Shown: positions 8,590 through 18,631 of the stretch, one piece after another
Numbering within the stretch: position 1 is the first letter of the stretch
Layout: every line of letters starts with the position of its first letter
Source: Hormiphora californensis
Lineage: Eukaryota; Ctenophora; Tentaculata; Cydippida; Pleurobrachiidae
Assembly: GCA_020137815.1 (NCBI GenBank)
Contig: CM035361.1
Location: forward strand, 5,700,958 to 5,735,957
DNA length: 35,000 nucleotides
Direction of reading: 5' to 3'
Notes under the pieces: generated by a model
What the model was told of the DNA's origin: nothing
The model's input: only the letters and a program-made list of their open reading frames with translations
The model's database searches: none
Position numbers and translations under genes: made by a program

Positions 8590-11420
8590 AGGAAAAAAAA
8601 TCAGAAGGGGCAATTTGCTCAACCCAAATTTTGATTTTGGGGAAGAAAGGCCCATGAATTGAGTTCTTTACGGTCAAAAAAAAAAAGCTGTACCCCATTC
8701 GTCAGTATGGGAAATTTAAAAAAAAAGAAACAATAAAGGGGAATAAAGGAAGAAAAAAAAAGGTGCCATTTGGAAAAAAGTAAACCCCCTAAAAAGGGAA
8801 ACCCCAAAAAAGTTTGGGTTTTAAAAGGGGGGGGGAAACCGGGGGTTTCCCCCCCCCCCCCCCCACCCCCCCCGGGCCCCCTTTTTTTTTCCCTCCCCTT
8901 CTCTTTTTTCCCCCCCTTTTCCCCCTTCCCCTTTCCCTCTCTCTCTTTCCCCTTTCTCCCTCTCCCTCCTCTCTCTCTTTCCGCGCTCTCCCCTCTCCCC
9001 CCTTTTCCCCCTCTTTCCCTTTCCCTTCTCTCTCTCTCCCCCCCCCCCTTTTCCCCTCCCCTCCTCCCCCCCCCGCTCTTTCCTCCCTCTCCCCTTTTTT
9101 TCTCCCTCTCCTCCCTTCCTCTTCTTTTTCTTCCCCCTTCTTGTTTTCCAAAAACCCCCCCCTTTTTTTCCCTTCCTTCCCCCTTTTTAATTTTTTTCCC
9201 CCTGAGCTCCTTTTTAAACCCTTGGGGGTTTTTTTTCCCCCCCTTTTTTTTTTGAATTTTACAAAAAAAATCCCGGGCATGGAGGGAAACTAAGGCAGAC
9301 CTTCCTCCTGATTAAAAAACCCCAAAAAGGGGTATTCAACCCGGGGAAAACTTTAGACCCAAAAACCTGCCTTCCGCCTCTAAAAACTTATCGAATTTAA
9401 TTTTCAAAACCATCCCCCCTCTTGTAAACGGGCCTTTTTCCGGAAAGAGCAAAGGGGTCCGGGCAAAAAGTCAGGAGTAAGAACAACTAGCATTGCAAAC
9501 TTACCTACGTCATTGCAAACGCTCAAAATCTTCCTTGTTTTGTTTTCCATAAACTTACCAAAAGGCATCGCTCGATCCCCCACTCCGGGATCCTTAATTT
9601 CAATGGAATTCGGGGATAAACCCTCAATAATCCCCTATTCGAGTCATCTTTCCCACGTGTTTTGGTCAACATATTCCAATCGGGTAGATTTGGTAAAATT
9701 CACTCAAAGGGGCCTTTTCCCAAAGGAACTCCGTCTCCCCTATTCACTTTATTTGGGCCTGACCCCCTTCCATGCTCCTCCCCAAAAAGGCAAAAACCCC
9801 CAAATCAACCCATACCCCAGACCCCAAATTTTTAATTAACCCCCCGCCTATACATGGACGATTTTAAGGCTGATGCCAGCTCAAAGAGACCTTCACACCT
9901 TTTACAGTCACTGGGGGTTTAACGACTCAACATGCCCTTTTGGGGTCACCCAAATGCGGACCTAACTTGTGGTGGAGTCAAATCGGATCAGGGAATAAGC
10001 CCCCAAGTGGAGCAAACCCCCAGGGGGAAATGGGGCAAAAGTACCTCGGCATCCTGGAGGTTTACCTTTCTTATCAAGAGATAACTAAGTCACCCCCTAC
10101 CCCCCGAAATAAAAAACATTGCCCCCCTGCAAGCAAAACCTCATCACAGCAATAAAAACACATGGCATACCTGTTTTTTCCGTTTTACGGTGCCGGAATC
10201 GGGACTGGTCCACTTCCAACCCCAGTGGGACCCAGACATGATACTATAGATCCGGGTTTGGCTGGCCGTAAATTGCCCGGAAGGTTTTTTTGCAAAAAAC
10301 TGGGGGGGGGGTTTTTCCAACGGTTAAAGATTCTTGTGGGAAAGACAGGACTCGTGACTTCTTCCCAAATTTCCACAGACCCCAAGACCCGTCCCTCCAC
10401 ACGGCGATTCATTTTGAAGATAGCTAAATGGACCCCCCAAAACGCAGGGAAACCCGAAGGAAACTCAAAGGAACTTTAAGAAATGGAAACACAAATCTTT
10501 CATGGAAATTCCTGAACAACTTGAAGAAGGGGGGCGACCCTGCCGCTGGCCTTTCCCCAACAAAAGCCTCAGCAGACACCGAAGCCCGATTCTTTGGGGG
10601 CCCGGATCAACCATTCGCCCCATGGGTTGAGAGCTGCCTACAGAAAGAATGAATGACTGAGAAGTGGGATCTTCCCCCACACAGTCGGTGGGAAAACCCC
10701 TCCTAAACATGCACGAAACTTTCCAACGGAACCTTAAAACCCCGACAACGATCGGTAGCTTGCTGGGCCCTGGCCCCTCACGGGGAAAAATTCAAGGACC
10801 CCCCGGATTTCCAAACCAATCAAATGGGGGACCCCATGCAGAAAAGTGCCGAGAATAAACGCAAGATCCTCTGGGGTTTCCACATTCAGACGGTAAACCC
10901 CTCGAGGCATGTAAAACCGACTTGGTCCCTTTTAACAAAATAAAAAAGGAAGCCCTGCGTGTCGCTGTTTCCAAGGACGGTCAGTGTCGGCAAGGGAGTG
11001 GAAAAATCGAGAAGTACCAAAACTACGGGGGGCTCACACCGGGAATTTGGGGGTCTTAAAAAAGGCCAGTCATCCCTATCGGATCGGGGTCTTGGGGGAG
11101 TCGCCCCCCCCCCTGGAGAAATACCTGCGTAAAAAAAACCCCCCCCCCAGACCCCTCCCCCCCCAAAATCGGATCTTTCACCGTAACCCCCCCTCCGGGT
11201 TTCCCTTTCCCTCCCGTAACCCCCTAGTTGTTTTTTTTTTATATCTACCGTTTTCACCCCCCTTTTTGGTATTTTAATTTTTTAATTCCTCCCCCAAATT
11301 TTTCCGTAAGTTTGTCTCTTCTTAGGCTCCGTTCCAGATGGTTGGGCTTCTTTCCAGATAGTTTAGGAGGTCTTATGCTCCGTCTTCATGAGCTTTAATT
11401 CCCCTTTAAATATTTTCCCC
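8590..11420. other. Homopolymer-rich segment of doubtful sequence quality
   Basis: Runs of five or more identical bases, especially C and G, are far more frequent than in the flanks. At 8840-9260 the sequence becomes almost pure C/T and G/A runs. Open frames on both strands are low-complexity (Pro/Ser/Phe or Lys/Arg/Glu/Gly) or patchy, and no domain was recognised. The pattern resembles stretched base calls from poor reads instead of biology. The segment 9300-10860 reads more normally but still yields no identifiable gene. Confidence 0.65.
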
Positions 11421-11648
11421 TTACTTTAACCCATATGTACATTGTTCAACTTACCCCTATGTACATTGTTCTTCCTACCTTTACTCCGCAGGCCCTCCGG
11501 GCCCTCAGATCCAACAGGATCCGGGCTCGGGGGATTTAACCCTGTTCCCACATGGGACCTTACGGCCCCATGTGGGAGTGGTGCGTGTAGTGGACCGAGA
11601 GAGAGGGTGAAGGGCAAAAAGATCAGCTCGGCGGTCTGCTGCAGTTAG
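11421..11648. other. Spacer with one strong hairpin
   Basis: TCCCACATGGG (11546-11556) and its inverse (11567-11577) form an 11-bp stem with a 10-nt loop. TATGTACATTGTTC occurs twice at about 11434-11471. No gene was seen. Confidence 0.5.
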
Positions 11649-12167
11649 AAAACAAGACCATTAGCTTTGGCACACCTGTTTGAGAAGGACATCGAGAGAA
11701 AATGAAGAGAGGCAAGGAGGGAAATTTCCCTCACGGAAATTTCCCTCACGGAAATTTCCCTCGCGGACATTTCTAACTAAACTAGATGTACTCGAAAATT
11801 AGCCTTACATGCCAAAAATGAGTAAATTGGCATACTTTGACAGGAAATATCCACAGAACGGTTAGAGATAGACCATAAATTCCTTCACAACTCTGAGATT
11901 AACTTTTTCTTCTGAACAAAATGGCACCAGTGAAAAGTCACTAAACCACTCCAGAGTGGCTATAGCCATATAGCCAAAAAATAATAGGGGAAACTCTAAC
12001 TGAATGGCATCCCATTAATGGGATCCCATCAACAGTAAAACGAAATTGGGATGAGATCGCCGTCGGCACGTAGGTCATTTGACCCCTATATTCCGCCCTC
12101 CCTGCCGAAAACTCACTCCGAGAGAGTTCAGAGTATTCGGCAGGGAGGGCATTTACCCCTCCTATAG
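11649..12167. repeat. Dispersed repeat, copy A (about 500 bp)
   Basis: This matches 16379-16899 over its whole length in the same orientation with few differences. It includes a triple GGAAATTTCCCTC motif, an imperfect hairpin around TCCCATTAATGGGA, and an inverted pair of CCTCCCTGCCGAA / TTCGGCAGGGAGG. No protein frame is conserved between copies. Confidence 0.9.
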
Positions 12168-12268
12168 GGGGGAGACACACTGAGGTTGGCCGCGCGCGTT
12201 CAACTCTCAACCGTGTGAAACACACTGAAGTTTCGCGGTTTGAAGTTCCGCGGAAAAGTTCAAAGTTT

Positions 12269-12533
12269 CGCGAAACCCCATTTTCGGCTGAGAAATCATT
12301 TGTAAAGTGCTAACTTATTTACTGGTATATCTCTCGAGGTGTCCTTTGTCCATACCGAGTCAATTTCACCGTTTTAAAATTTTTGGTGAATTGGGACAAC
12401 TGTGACCGGATTAGCCAAAAATTTCAAAAACGGTGAAATTGACTCGGTATGGATAAAGGACACCTCGAGAAATGTACTGGTAAGTAAGTTAGCATCTTAC
12501 AAATGATTTCTCAGCCGAAAATTGGTTTTCGCG
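12269..12533. mobile_element. Foldback element, arms about 118 bp
   Basis: Arms at 12269-12386 and 12415-12533 pair with a 28-nt loop. Conserved blocks are GAAATCATTTGT, CTCGAGGTGTCC and CCATACCGAGTCAATTTCAC. It is non-coding. 12534-13209 beyond it holds only scattered short repeats and no gene. Confidence 0.8.
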
Positions 12534-13717
12534 ATCTACTCTTGAATTGTTCATACTTTCTTTTTATTCTAATTAAAGCACGGAAACATGGTGTCAAGCA
12601 ACTCAAATCTTATCAATGCTAGTATGTTACAACTAAAATTTAGATTGCCACAACATTTATTCAGGGATTAAAACAAAGCACCTATAATATCAAAAGTTTG
12701 CAAACAGAAAGGAACAAAAACAACAACAACAACAGCCATGGATTGGGCACGTCGCCCCCACAGAGCGATCCCCTCACACAGCCATGTGGACCACATGCTG
12801 CCATCTAGATTCTAGCCCCATGATGGAAAAAAAATTAAAGAAATCAGCGGAAGTCCACAAAAAGAGACGGAAGTTAGAGGATGCAATCTAGGACCAGACG
12901 GTCGTGCAGTAGTGAAGAAGAAGATACCAGAAGAAATTATGAACAAACCAGGACCACCTGCACTGCTTAGCCAAATAGATTTTTCATGGAAATATCATTT
13001 AGAATAGCCCGAAGGGCAAACGGGCCAACTAGTTATGTTCTCTATTAGGGTCAGCACACACACACAAAAGTTTGATTTTGGAGCCATGGACACACCAGCG
13101 CTGTCAAAATTCTCCCTCCCCCATTCTCACAAAAACAATCTCGCGCACTATTTTGACAGTCGCGTTGGATGACAAAATCAGGTAAGTGGACAAAGTGACC
13201 GTTCGCTCAGGGTGTCCTCCACGAACCGTACTAAACTTTTAGATCTCGACTAATTAGGCCTTTTGAGTGTGAAAATTGGAGAGCTCTATCGATTTCGTCC
13301 ACGAACTACAGAATTAGTGTTTGTTTTTTGTGCTTTGAGTAGGGTTTTAGAGAGGGATTAGTTCCATACTAAAACCCCCTCCACGTGGTACAAGTCACGT
13401 GATTTCACGCCCCATTTCACACTGAACCCATATAAGCCCCACTAACATAACACTAAAATTTAGACTAAACAGGCTGAGAATTTAGCCAACCCAAAGGCTG
13501 TCTAAATTGAAACTAAATTTTACTATTGTGGAAATGCGTTCCCAAAACGACCCCAAAATGACCCAAAATGGCCAAAATGCAAATGGCCACGACTGTCTTT
13601 GACATACATGCTTACATGATGAACTTGAGCTAGATACTGAAATTGTTTAAAATTGAAAAAATCATTTTAAAGGAACGAGATAAGAGGGAGAGAGAGAATT
13701 CCTTATGTGCATATCCC

Positions 13718-14409
13718 GGGGGGGATCCCATGGTATACTTTGGTATACTTTGGCACTTTCCACAACTTTTTCAGCGATTTTCCATATACCAAAGTATACC
13801 AAAGTATACCAAAGTATACCAAGGTATACCAAAGTATACCATAAAAATTTTGAAAAAGGTAAAATTTAAGCGATAAGTTGACATAAATGACTAAATTTGT
13901 AAAACTACATCCTTATTTCTTTATAAGTTGGTAATATAACGCTTATTAAACCGATTTTTACGTTTTTGTTACATCATCCGGCTAGTGCTTCTAGGCTTGC
14001 CACTCGGGTTCGATTCCCGGTGAAGGCAATTTTTGAAAAATTTTTGGAGACTTTACCAAATACTATTTGAACATTTTCTTGACTTTTTAAAAGTTTTTTA
14101 TCATACTCAAATGGGTCCCAATTTGTCAAACCCCAGTTTTCTGACTCACCATTTTATAGGTAATATTTTCCCTCGATTCTATGAATTTAGCCTATTTAGC
14201 ACCATTGTCCAATTTTATGAGTCAAGAAAGTTTATATAAAATGTTTTAAAGCCTTAACTGTTGTAAATTAACACTTTAAAGTACTTTAAAGTTATTAAAA
14301 AGATATGGTATACTTTGGTATACTTTGGTACTTTCCACATATTTTTTTGGGATTTTCCATATACCAAAGTATACCAAAGTATACCAAAGTATGCCATGGG
14401 ATCCCCCCC
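13718..14409. mobile_element. 692-bp non-autonomous element, G7/C7 ends, 8-bp target duplication
   Basis: The left end is seven G followed by ATCCCATGG; the right end is CCATGGGAT followed by seven C. CATATCCC flanks it exactly on both sides (13710-13717 and 14410-14417). An 8-bp duplication is typical of hAT and P-like transposons. Next to each end lie arrays of the 10-bp unit GGTATACTTT in one direction and then in the inverse (ACCAAAGTAT). The middle carries a tRNA-like 3' half. There is no transposase frame. It is inserted inside the larger element at 13210-15495. Confidence 0.85.
13978..14029 (+). ncRNA. tRNA-like 3' half (pol III B box)
   Basis: GGTTCGATTCC at 14007-14017 is an exact B-box consensus and forms a T-arm with the flanking CGGG/CCCG. 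TGAAGGCA and a T-run follow. A matching 5' tRNA half and acceptor strand are not evident, so this is a tRNA-derived fragment, possibly from a SINE, not a working tRNA gene. Confidence 0.45.
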
Positions 14410-14587
14410 CATATCCCAGAAATATGAGAGGATATATGAAAGAGTATAATTAGACAGTACTTCTCAAGATATGTACTAGGGGGCCAAAATGAAATATTAT
14501 ACCGGATAGAATTTGCCTGTATTATGTGTTAACTACCAAAATCATAGCAAAAGTATCAAAAGTAAGTAAATATATAGTCTCTTATAG

Positions 14588-15176
14588 TCTCTCTCTCTCT
14601 CCTCTCTCTCTCTCCTCTCCTCTCTCATCTCTGTTCATTCTCTCCTCATCCCTCGCTCTCTCTCTCTCTTCTCTCTCTCTCGGGGGGCAGACCTCAGGAG
14701 ATTCCTATCAATTTCTCTTCTATCCTTCTCTCTCTCTCATCTCTTTCTCTCATCTCTCTCTCGCCGCTCACTCCCTCATCTCCCTCAATACCTCTCTCCT
14801 CTCTCTGCTCCTCTTCTCTCTCTCTCTGTCTCTTTCTCTCGTGCATTCCCCTCTCATTCCCCTCTCTCTCAATCTCATCCCCCTCTCATCTCCCCTCTCC
14901 CTTCTCCCCTCTCATTCCCTCTTCTCTCCCAAACTCCATTCCCATCTCTCATTCCCCCTCTCATTCCCCCTCTCATTCCCACTATATCCCAATCTTTCAC
15001 TCCCTCGCTCATTATCCCCCTCTCATTCCCCTCTAATTCCCCCTCTCATTCTCCCCTCTTTCCCAAACTCATTCTCATATCTCATTCTCCATCTCTTTCC
15101 CTCATATCTCCCAATCTCTCATTCCCGGTTCCCCCTTTCATTATGCCCACTGCCCCTCTCGTTATCCCCCTCTCAG
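14588..15176. repeat. CT-rich microsatellite with CTCATTCCCC units
   Basis: CTCT repeats at 14588-14680 and 14728-14850 grade into irregular units near CTCATTCCCC up to 15176. The Ser/Leu-rich frame across it is a low-complexity artefact. Confidence 0.9.
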
Positions 15177-15659
15177 GTGTGGCACTGGCTATTAATTATC
15201 GCACATTGAGAATCAAGTGTCCTGATTGGCCAGTGGATCTCTATCTCAATTCACACATTACGTTCCACGTTATTGTATGTCACGCTGATATCTTCACGTG
15301 ATGGAAAAGAGAGAGTGCCCATTGGGTGTCGCATTCTATCACATGTATAACACCTCAGTATCACATGGGTCGGACCAAGCCTCGAAACATGTTGTTCGTG
15401 GACGGTTATCTAAAGTTTAGCGAGATATTAGTCGCTCACTAACTTGACTTCTAAATTTCAACACTAAACTGAATTTAGTTTCGTGGAGGACACCCAGACC
15501 TCAATACGTTAGTATTACTAATAGTAAGCAACAGCGCTTCTTCATAATGAATAATGAAGTTCATTTACGTCCAAACAAGTAAAAAAGCTGATATTCATTC
15601 GTCTGGAGGATATGGGGAAAATTAATTTAACAATCTTAATAAAAACAATTAAGCCAATA

Positions 15660-15934
15660 TTTGGAGATGGTGGAGGCTGGTGGGGTAGTATATCTTGGTT
15701 TCATTGTTCACACCAATAGTGTTGGCGGGTGCGATATGACATCGAAGACGCTCATTTATTAGACGTTTCGGCTGTACTGCCATTAAAGTTTCAAACTTTC
15801 ATCAACTACAACGTAAAACTATTTATTGAGCATTATTGATAATGGCCGTACAGCCGAAACGTCTAATAAATGAGCGTCTTCGATGTCATATCGCACCCGC
15901 CAACACTATTGGTGTGAACAATGAAACCAAGATA
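15660..15934. mobile_element. Foldback insertion with 11-bp target duplication
   Basis: Arms of about 95 bp at 15691-15785 and 15841-15934 are nearly perfect inverses (for example GACGCTCATTTATTAGACG). TTAAGCCAATA occurs directly outside the segment on both sides (15649-15659 and 15935-15945). The left side has 31 unpaired bases before the arm. It has no coding capacity. Confidence 0.78.
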
Positions 15935-15939
15935 TTAAG

Positions 15940-16015
15940 CCAATAAGCCATCAGTTGCCATAGCGACGATGAAATCGGCGTATATAAAGTGAAGAAAAAA
16001 AGAGTGCCAGCAGGG
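15940..16015 (+). promoter_or_regulatory. Candidate core promoter: CCAAT, X-box, TATA
   Basis: CCAAT lies at 15940-15944. GTTGCCATAGCGAC at 15954-15967 closely resembles the RFX X-box, and TATATAAAG at 15981-15989 resembles a TATA box, all in the usual order and spacing for a plus-strand start near 16010-16015. No coding exon was recognised downstream before the low-quality stretch at 16125. This is inference from motifs alone. Confidence 0.35.
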
Positions 16016-16124
16016 AGCAGATTTTGTCATCAGCCCATACTTGAAGTTTGAGGTGCACCCAGTGTTGAGATTGAGCTCTTGTGTAGCAGTGTTCTAGGGA
16101 GGGAGGGAGGGAGGACAAAACGCG

Positions 16125-16390
16125 CTGGTGGGGGGCCCCCTCACGTTGGGGGAAAAAAAGGAAAAAGGGGGGAGGAGGAAAAGAGAGAGGGGTAAAGGAG
16201 AAGGGGGAAAAGAAAAGAAGGGGTTTTTGGGGTTAAGGGGTTTGTTAAAGGGGTTTTTTTATTAAATTCTTTTCCCCCTTTCCCCCCTCTCTCTCTCCTC
16301 TCTCTCTTCTCTCTCTCTCTCCTCCCCCTTTTCTCCTCTTCTTCTTTTTCCTTTCCCCCCCTCTTCTTTTTTTTCATTAAAACAGACCCT
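16125..16390. other. Second homopolymer-rich stretch
   Basis: G/A runs followed by C/T runs, with the same stretched look as 8590-11420. It ends at the start of the dispersed repeat copy B. No gene. Confidence 0.6.
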
Positions 16391-16899
16391 TTGTTTGGCA
16401 CACCTGTTTGAGAAGGACATCGAGAGAAAATGAAGAGAGGCACGGAGGGAAATTTCCCTCACGGAAATTTCCCTCACGGAAATTTCCCTCGCGGACATTT
16501 CTAACTAAACTAGATGTACTCGAAAATTAGCCTTACATGCCAAAAATGAGTAAATTGGCATACTTTGACAGCAAATATCCACAGAACGGTTAGAGATAGA
16601 GAGAGATAGACCCTAAAGTACTTCACAACTCTGAGATTAACTTTTTCTTCTGAACAAAATGGCACCCGTGAAAAGTCACTAAACCACTCCAGAGTGGCTA
16701 TAGCCATATAGCCAAAAACTAATAGGGGAAACTCTAACTGAATGGCATCCCATTAATGGGATCCCATCAACAGTAAAACGAAATTGGGATGAGATCGCCG
16801 TCGGCACGTAGGTCATTTGACCCCTATATTCCGACCTCCCTGCCGAAAACTCACTCCGAGAGAGTATTCGGCAGGGAGGGCATTTACCCCTCCTATAGC
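16379..16899. repeat. Dispersed repeat, copy B
   Basis: Homologous to 11649-12167. It differs by an extra GAGAGAGATA near 16600 and a 7-bp deletion near 16862. Two more degenerate copies of GGCAGGGAGGGCATTTACCC-like sequence continue to about 16985. Confidence 0.9.
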
Positions 16900-17063
16900 T
16901 ATTCACCCTCTGTACCGACGATCGGCAGGGAGGGCATTTACCCCTCCTTTTCACCCTCATATCAGTACCGACGAGGAGGGCGTTTCACTCCTTCTGTGAG
17001 CTCGAGAATTTGGCCGGCAGGCCAAATACGAAGAGTTCACTGTGTATTGTTCTTCTGAGTATC

Positions 17064-17081
17064 GTTAGGGTTAGGGTTAGG
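17064..17081 (+). repeat. Short interstitial TTAGGG run
   Basis: About three TTAGGG-type repeats, matching the common animal telomere unit. 17082-17842 after it holds no recognised gene; open frames there on both strands match nothing I know. Confidence 0.6.
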
Positions 17082-17842
17082 TAGGCGGTAAATGTTAACC
17101 AGATCTGAGAGAATACGTACCATTGCCAATTGATGATGCAACTTGGGTATTGGGATGCAATTGCGAGAGTCATGTGTGCTAATCGACTCTACTATTTGGC
17201 CAATTGGTGTTTTTAGGTTTCACATGGTTAAGGTCATTTGAATTCGATGCCAGAGATCATGAGAATAATAATTAAAATGTATAGTATAACTCTACACTCA
17301 TTACACACTTCAAGTTCATCACGAATTGGTCGCAGGTGGCCTGCAAATCAGGAGCTCTATTTTGCCCACTTGCAACATGTACGTAACGCGCGATACTGCG
17401 CTTGTAACGAAAGTTCAAAAGCGTTGAAGAGAATGCGCGCAATTTTGAGCCATCCCCGCCTAGATTCAGCGCTGACAAGTGTTCCAGGATTTCCGTTTTG
17501 TGAGACCAAAGACCGAAACCATGCCTGATCTTGTCAAGGCGGGTGTTGAGGATAATATTGATTTTGATATGTGATACTACCTCTACCCCTTTTCGTAATG
17601 ACAAAATGCAAAAATACGTGATTTAGGAAAACATTTGGAAAATATGTACAATTACTCGGACTGTTCTACGTCGTTCAAATATTCAGTCATTCTCATGTCT
17701 CATAGTACACTGTACAAAACTCTCTCTATCACTTCAGTCTGTCAGAGTGTCAGTCATTTATCTCTTGAAAACCATTGATCTACACAGTTCAATTCTCTGC
17801 TGGTCCAATTCCATGAATATATATTCCATGATATAATATATA

Positions 17843-18462
17843 GGGGGGGGGGGGGGGGGGGGGCCAAGGCCAAAAAAAGCCAGATCAATCCCGGATTTTA
17901 GGGCGGGTTTGGCTTTTTTTGGCTTTTTTTGGCCCTACTTTTTTGGTCATTTTGGCATGTAATTCTGACATTATATGGTCTGTATGACACTAAAAACACT
18001 TTAAAATGGCTTCTTTGATCTAGTTTTATCATTTTATATCGGTAAAGAAATATTTTTTTAACCAAAAAAGTCTGATTTAAAAAAAGCTAGATCAAAAAAA
18101 GCCAAAAAAAGCCAGATCGAAAAAAGCCAAAAAAAGCCAGATCAAAAAAAGCCAGATCAAAAAAAGCCAGATCAAAAAAAGCCAAAAAAAGCCAGATCAA
18201 AACTGCCAAATCAAAAAAAGCCAGATCAAAAAAGCCAAAAAAAGCCAAAAAAGGCCAAAAAAAGCCATATCCAAAAAAAGCCAGATCAAAAAAAGCCAAA
18301 AAAGGCCAAAAAAAGCCAGATCAAAAAAAGCCAGATCAAAAAAAGCCAAAAAAAGCCAGATCAAAAAAAGCCAAAAAAAGCCAGATCAAAAAAAGCCAGA
18401 TCAGACCCGGATTTCAGGGCGGGTTTGGCTTTTTTTGGCCTTGGCCCCCCCCCCCCCCCCCC
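17843..18462. mobile_element. 620-bp element with long G-run/C-run termini
   Basis: It begins with 21 G followed by CCAAGGCCAAAAAAAGCC and ends with the inverse of that motif followed by 18 C. The interior (about 18060-18410) is a minisatellite of GCCAAAAAAA and GCCAGATCAAAAAAA units. CCCGGATTT-AGGGCGGGTTTGG near each end is in direct orientation. Flanks are AT-rich on both sides, so a target duplication cannot be fixed. The G-run ends recall the element at 13718-14409. Confidence 0.75.
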
Positions 18463-18484
18463 ATATAATATCAATAACGTGTCA

Positions 18485-18631
18485 TCAGTTCAGAGCAGTG
18501 GGAGCTGCGGCAGTCATAGGAGACACCTTGGGTTGGCCCAGAGAGTTAACGCTGAATGTACTTCCACCGTGTTTTTGAAGGATGTGGTCCCGTTTTAGGT
18601 TCAAATACTTCTTGTAGTTACCCAAATAGTC
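18485..18631 (-). CDS. Terminal exon of the PH gene
   Basis: It follows the acceptor CTCTCAG in phase 0 and encodes 48 residues beginning DYLGNYKKYLNLKRDHILQ and ending AAPTALN, with TGA at 18487-18485. It is separated from the previous exon by a 1.65-kb intron that is almost wholly minisatellite. The match in phase, the clean acceptor and the in-frame stop support it; there is no family match. Confidence 0.7.
   Translation of the reverse strand, partial: DYLGNYKKYLNLKRDHILQKHGGSTFSVNSLGQPKVSPMTAAAPTALN

Larger units (their letters stand above)
13210..15495. mobile_element. 2.3-kb terminal-inverted-repeat element
   Basis: GGGTGTCCTCCACGAA at 13210-13225 is exactly inverted at 15480-15495. 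A subterminal CGTCCACGAAC lies 86 bp inside the left end and, inverted, 91 bp inside the right end, which argues against chance. The interior contains a nested element (13718-14409) and a CT microsatellite, and no transposase. No convincing target duplication is visible at the outer ends. Confidence 0.7.

Noticed and set aside
8770-9293. Overlapping open frames of over 150 codons on both strands
   Set aside because: They are Pro/Ser/Phe-rich or Lys/Arg/Glu/Gly-rich translations of C/T and G/A runs in a suspect segment.
14526-15209. 227-codon plus-strand frame
   Set aside because: Ser/Leu/Pro-rich product of a CT microsatellite with no domain.
17238-17604. Overlapping frames of 96 and 110 codons on opposite strands
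   Set aside because: Neither matches a family known to me, and nothing favours one strand.
18087-18299. Phe/Leu/Asp repeat protein frame
   Set aside because: Arises from the GCC-A7 minisatellite inside the G-run element.
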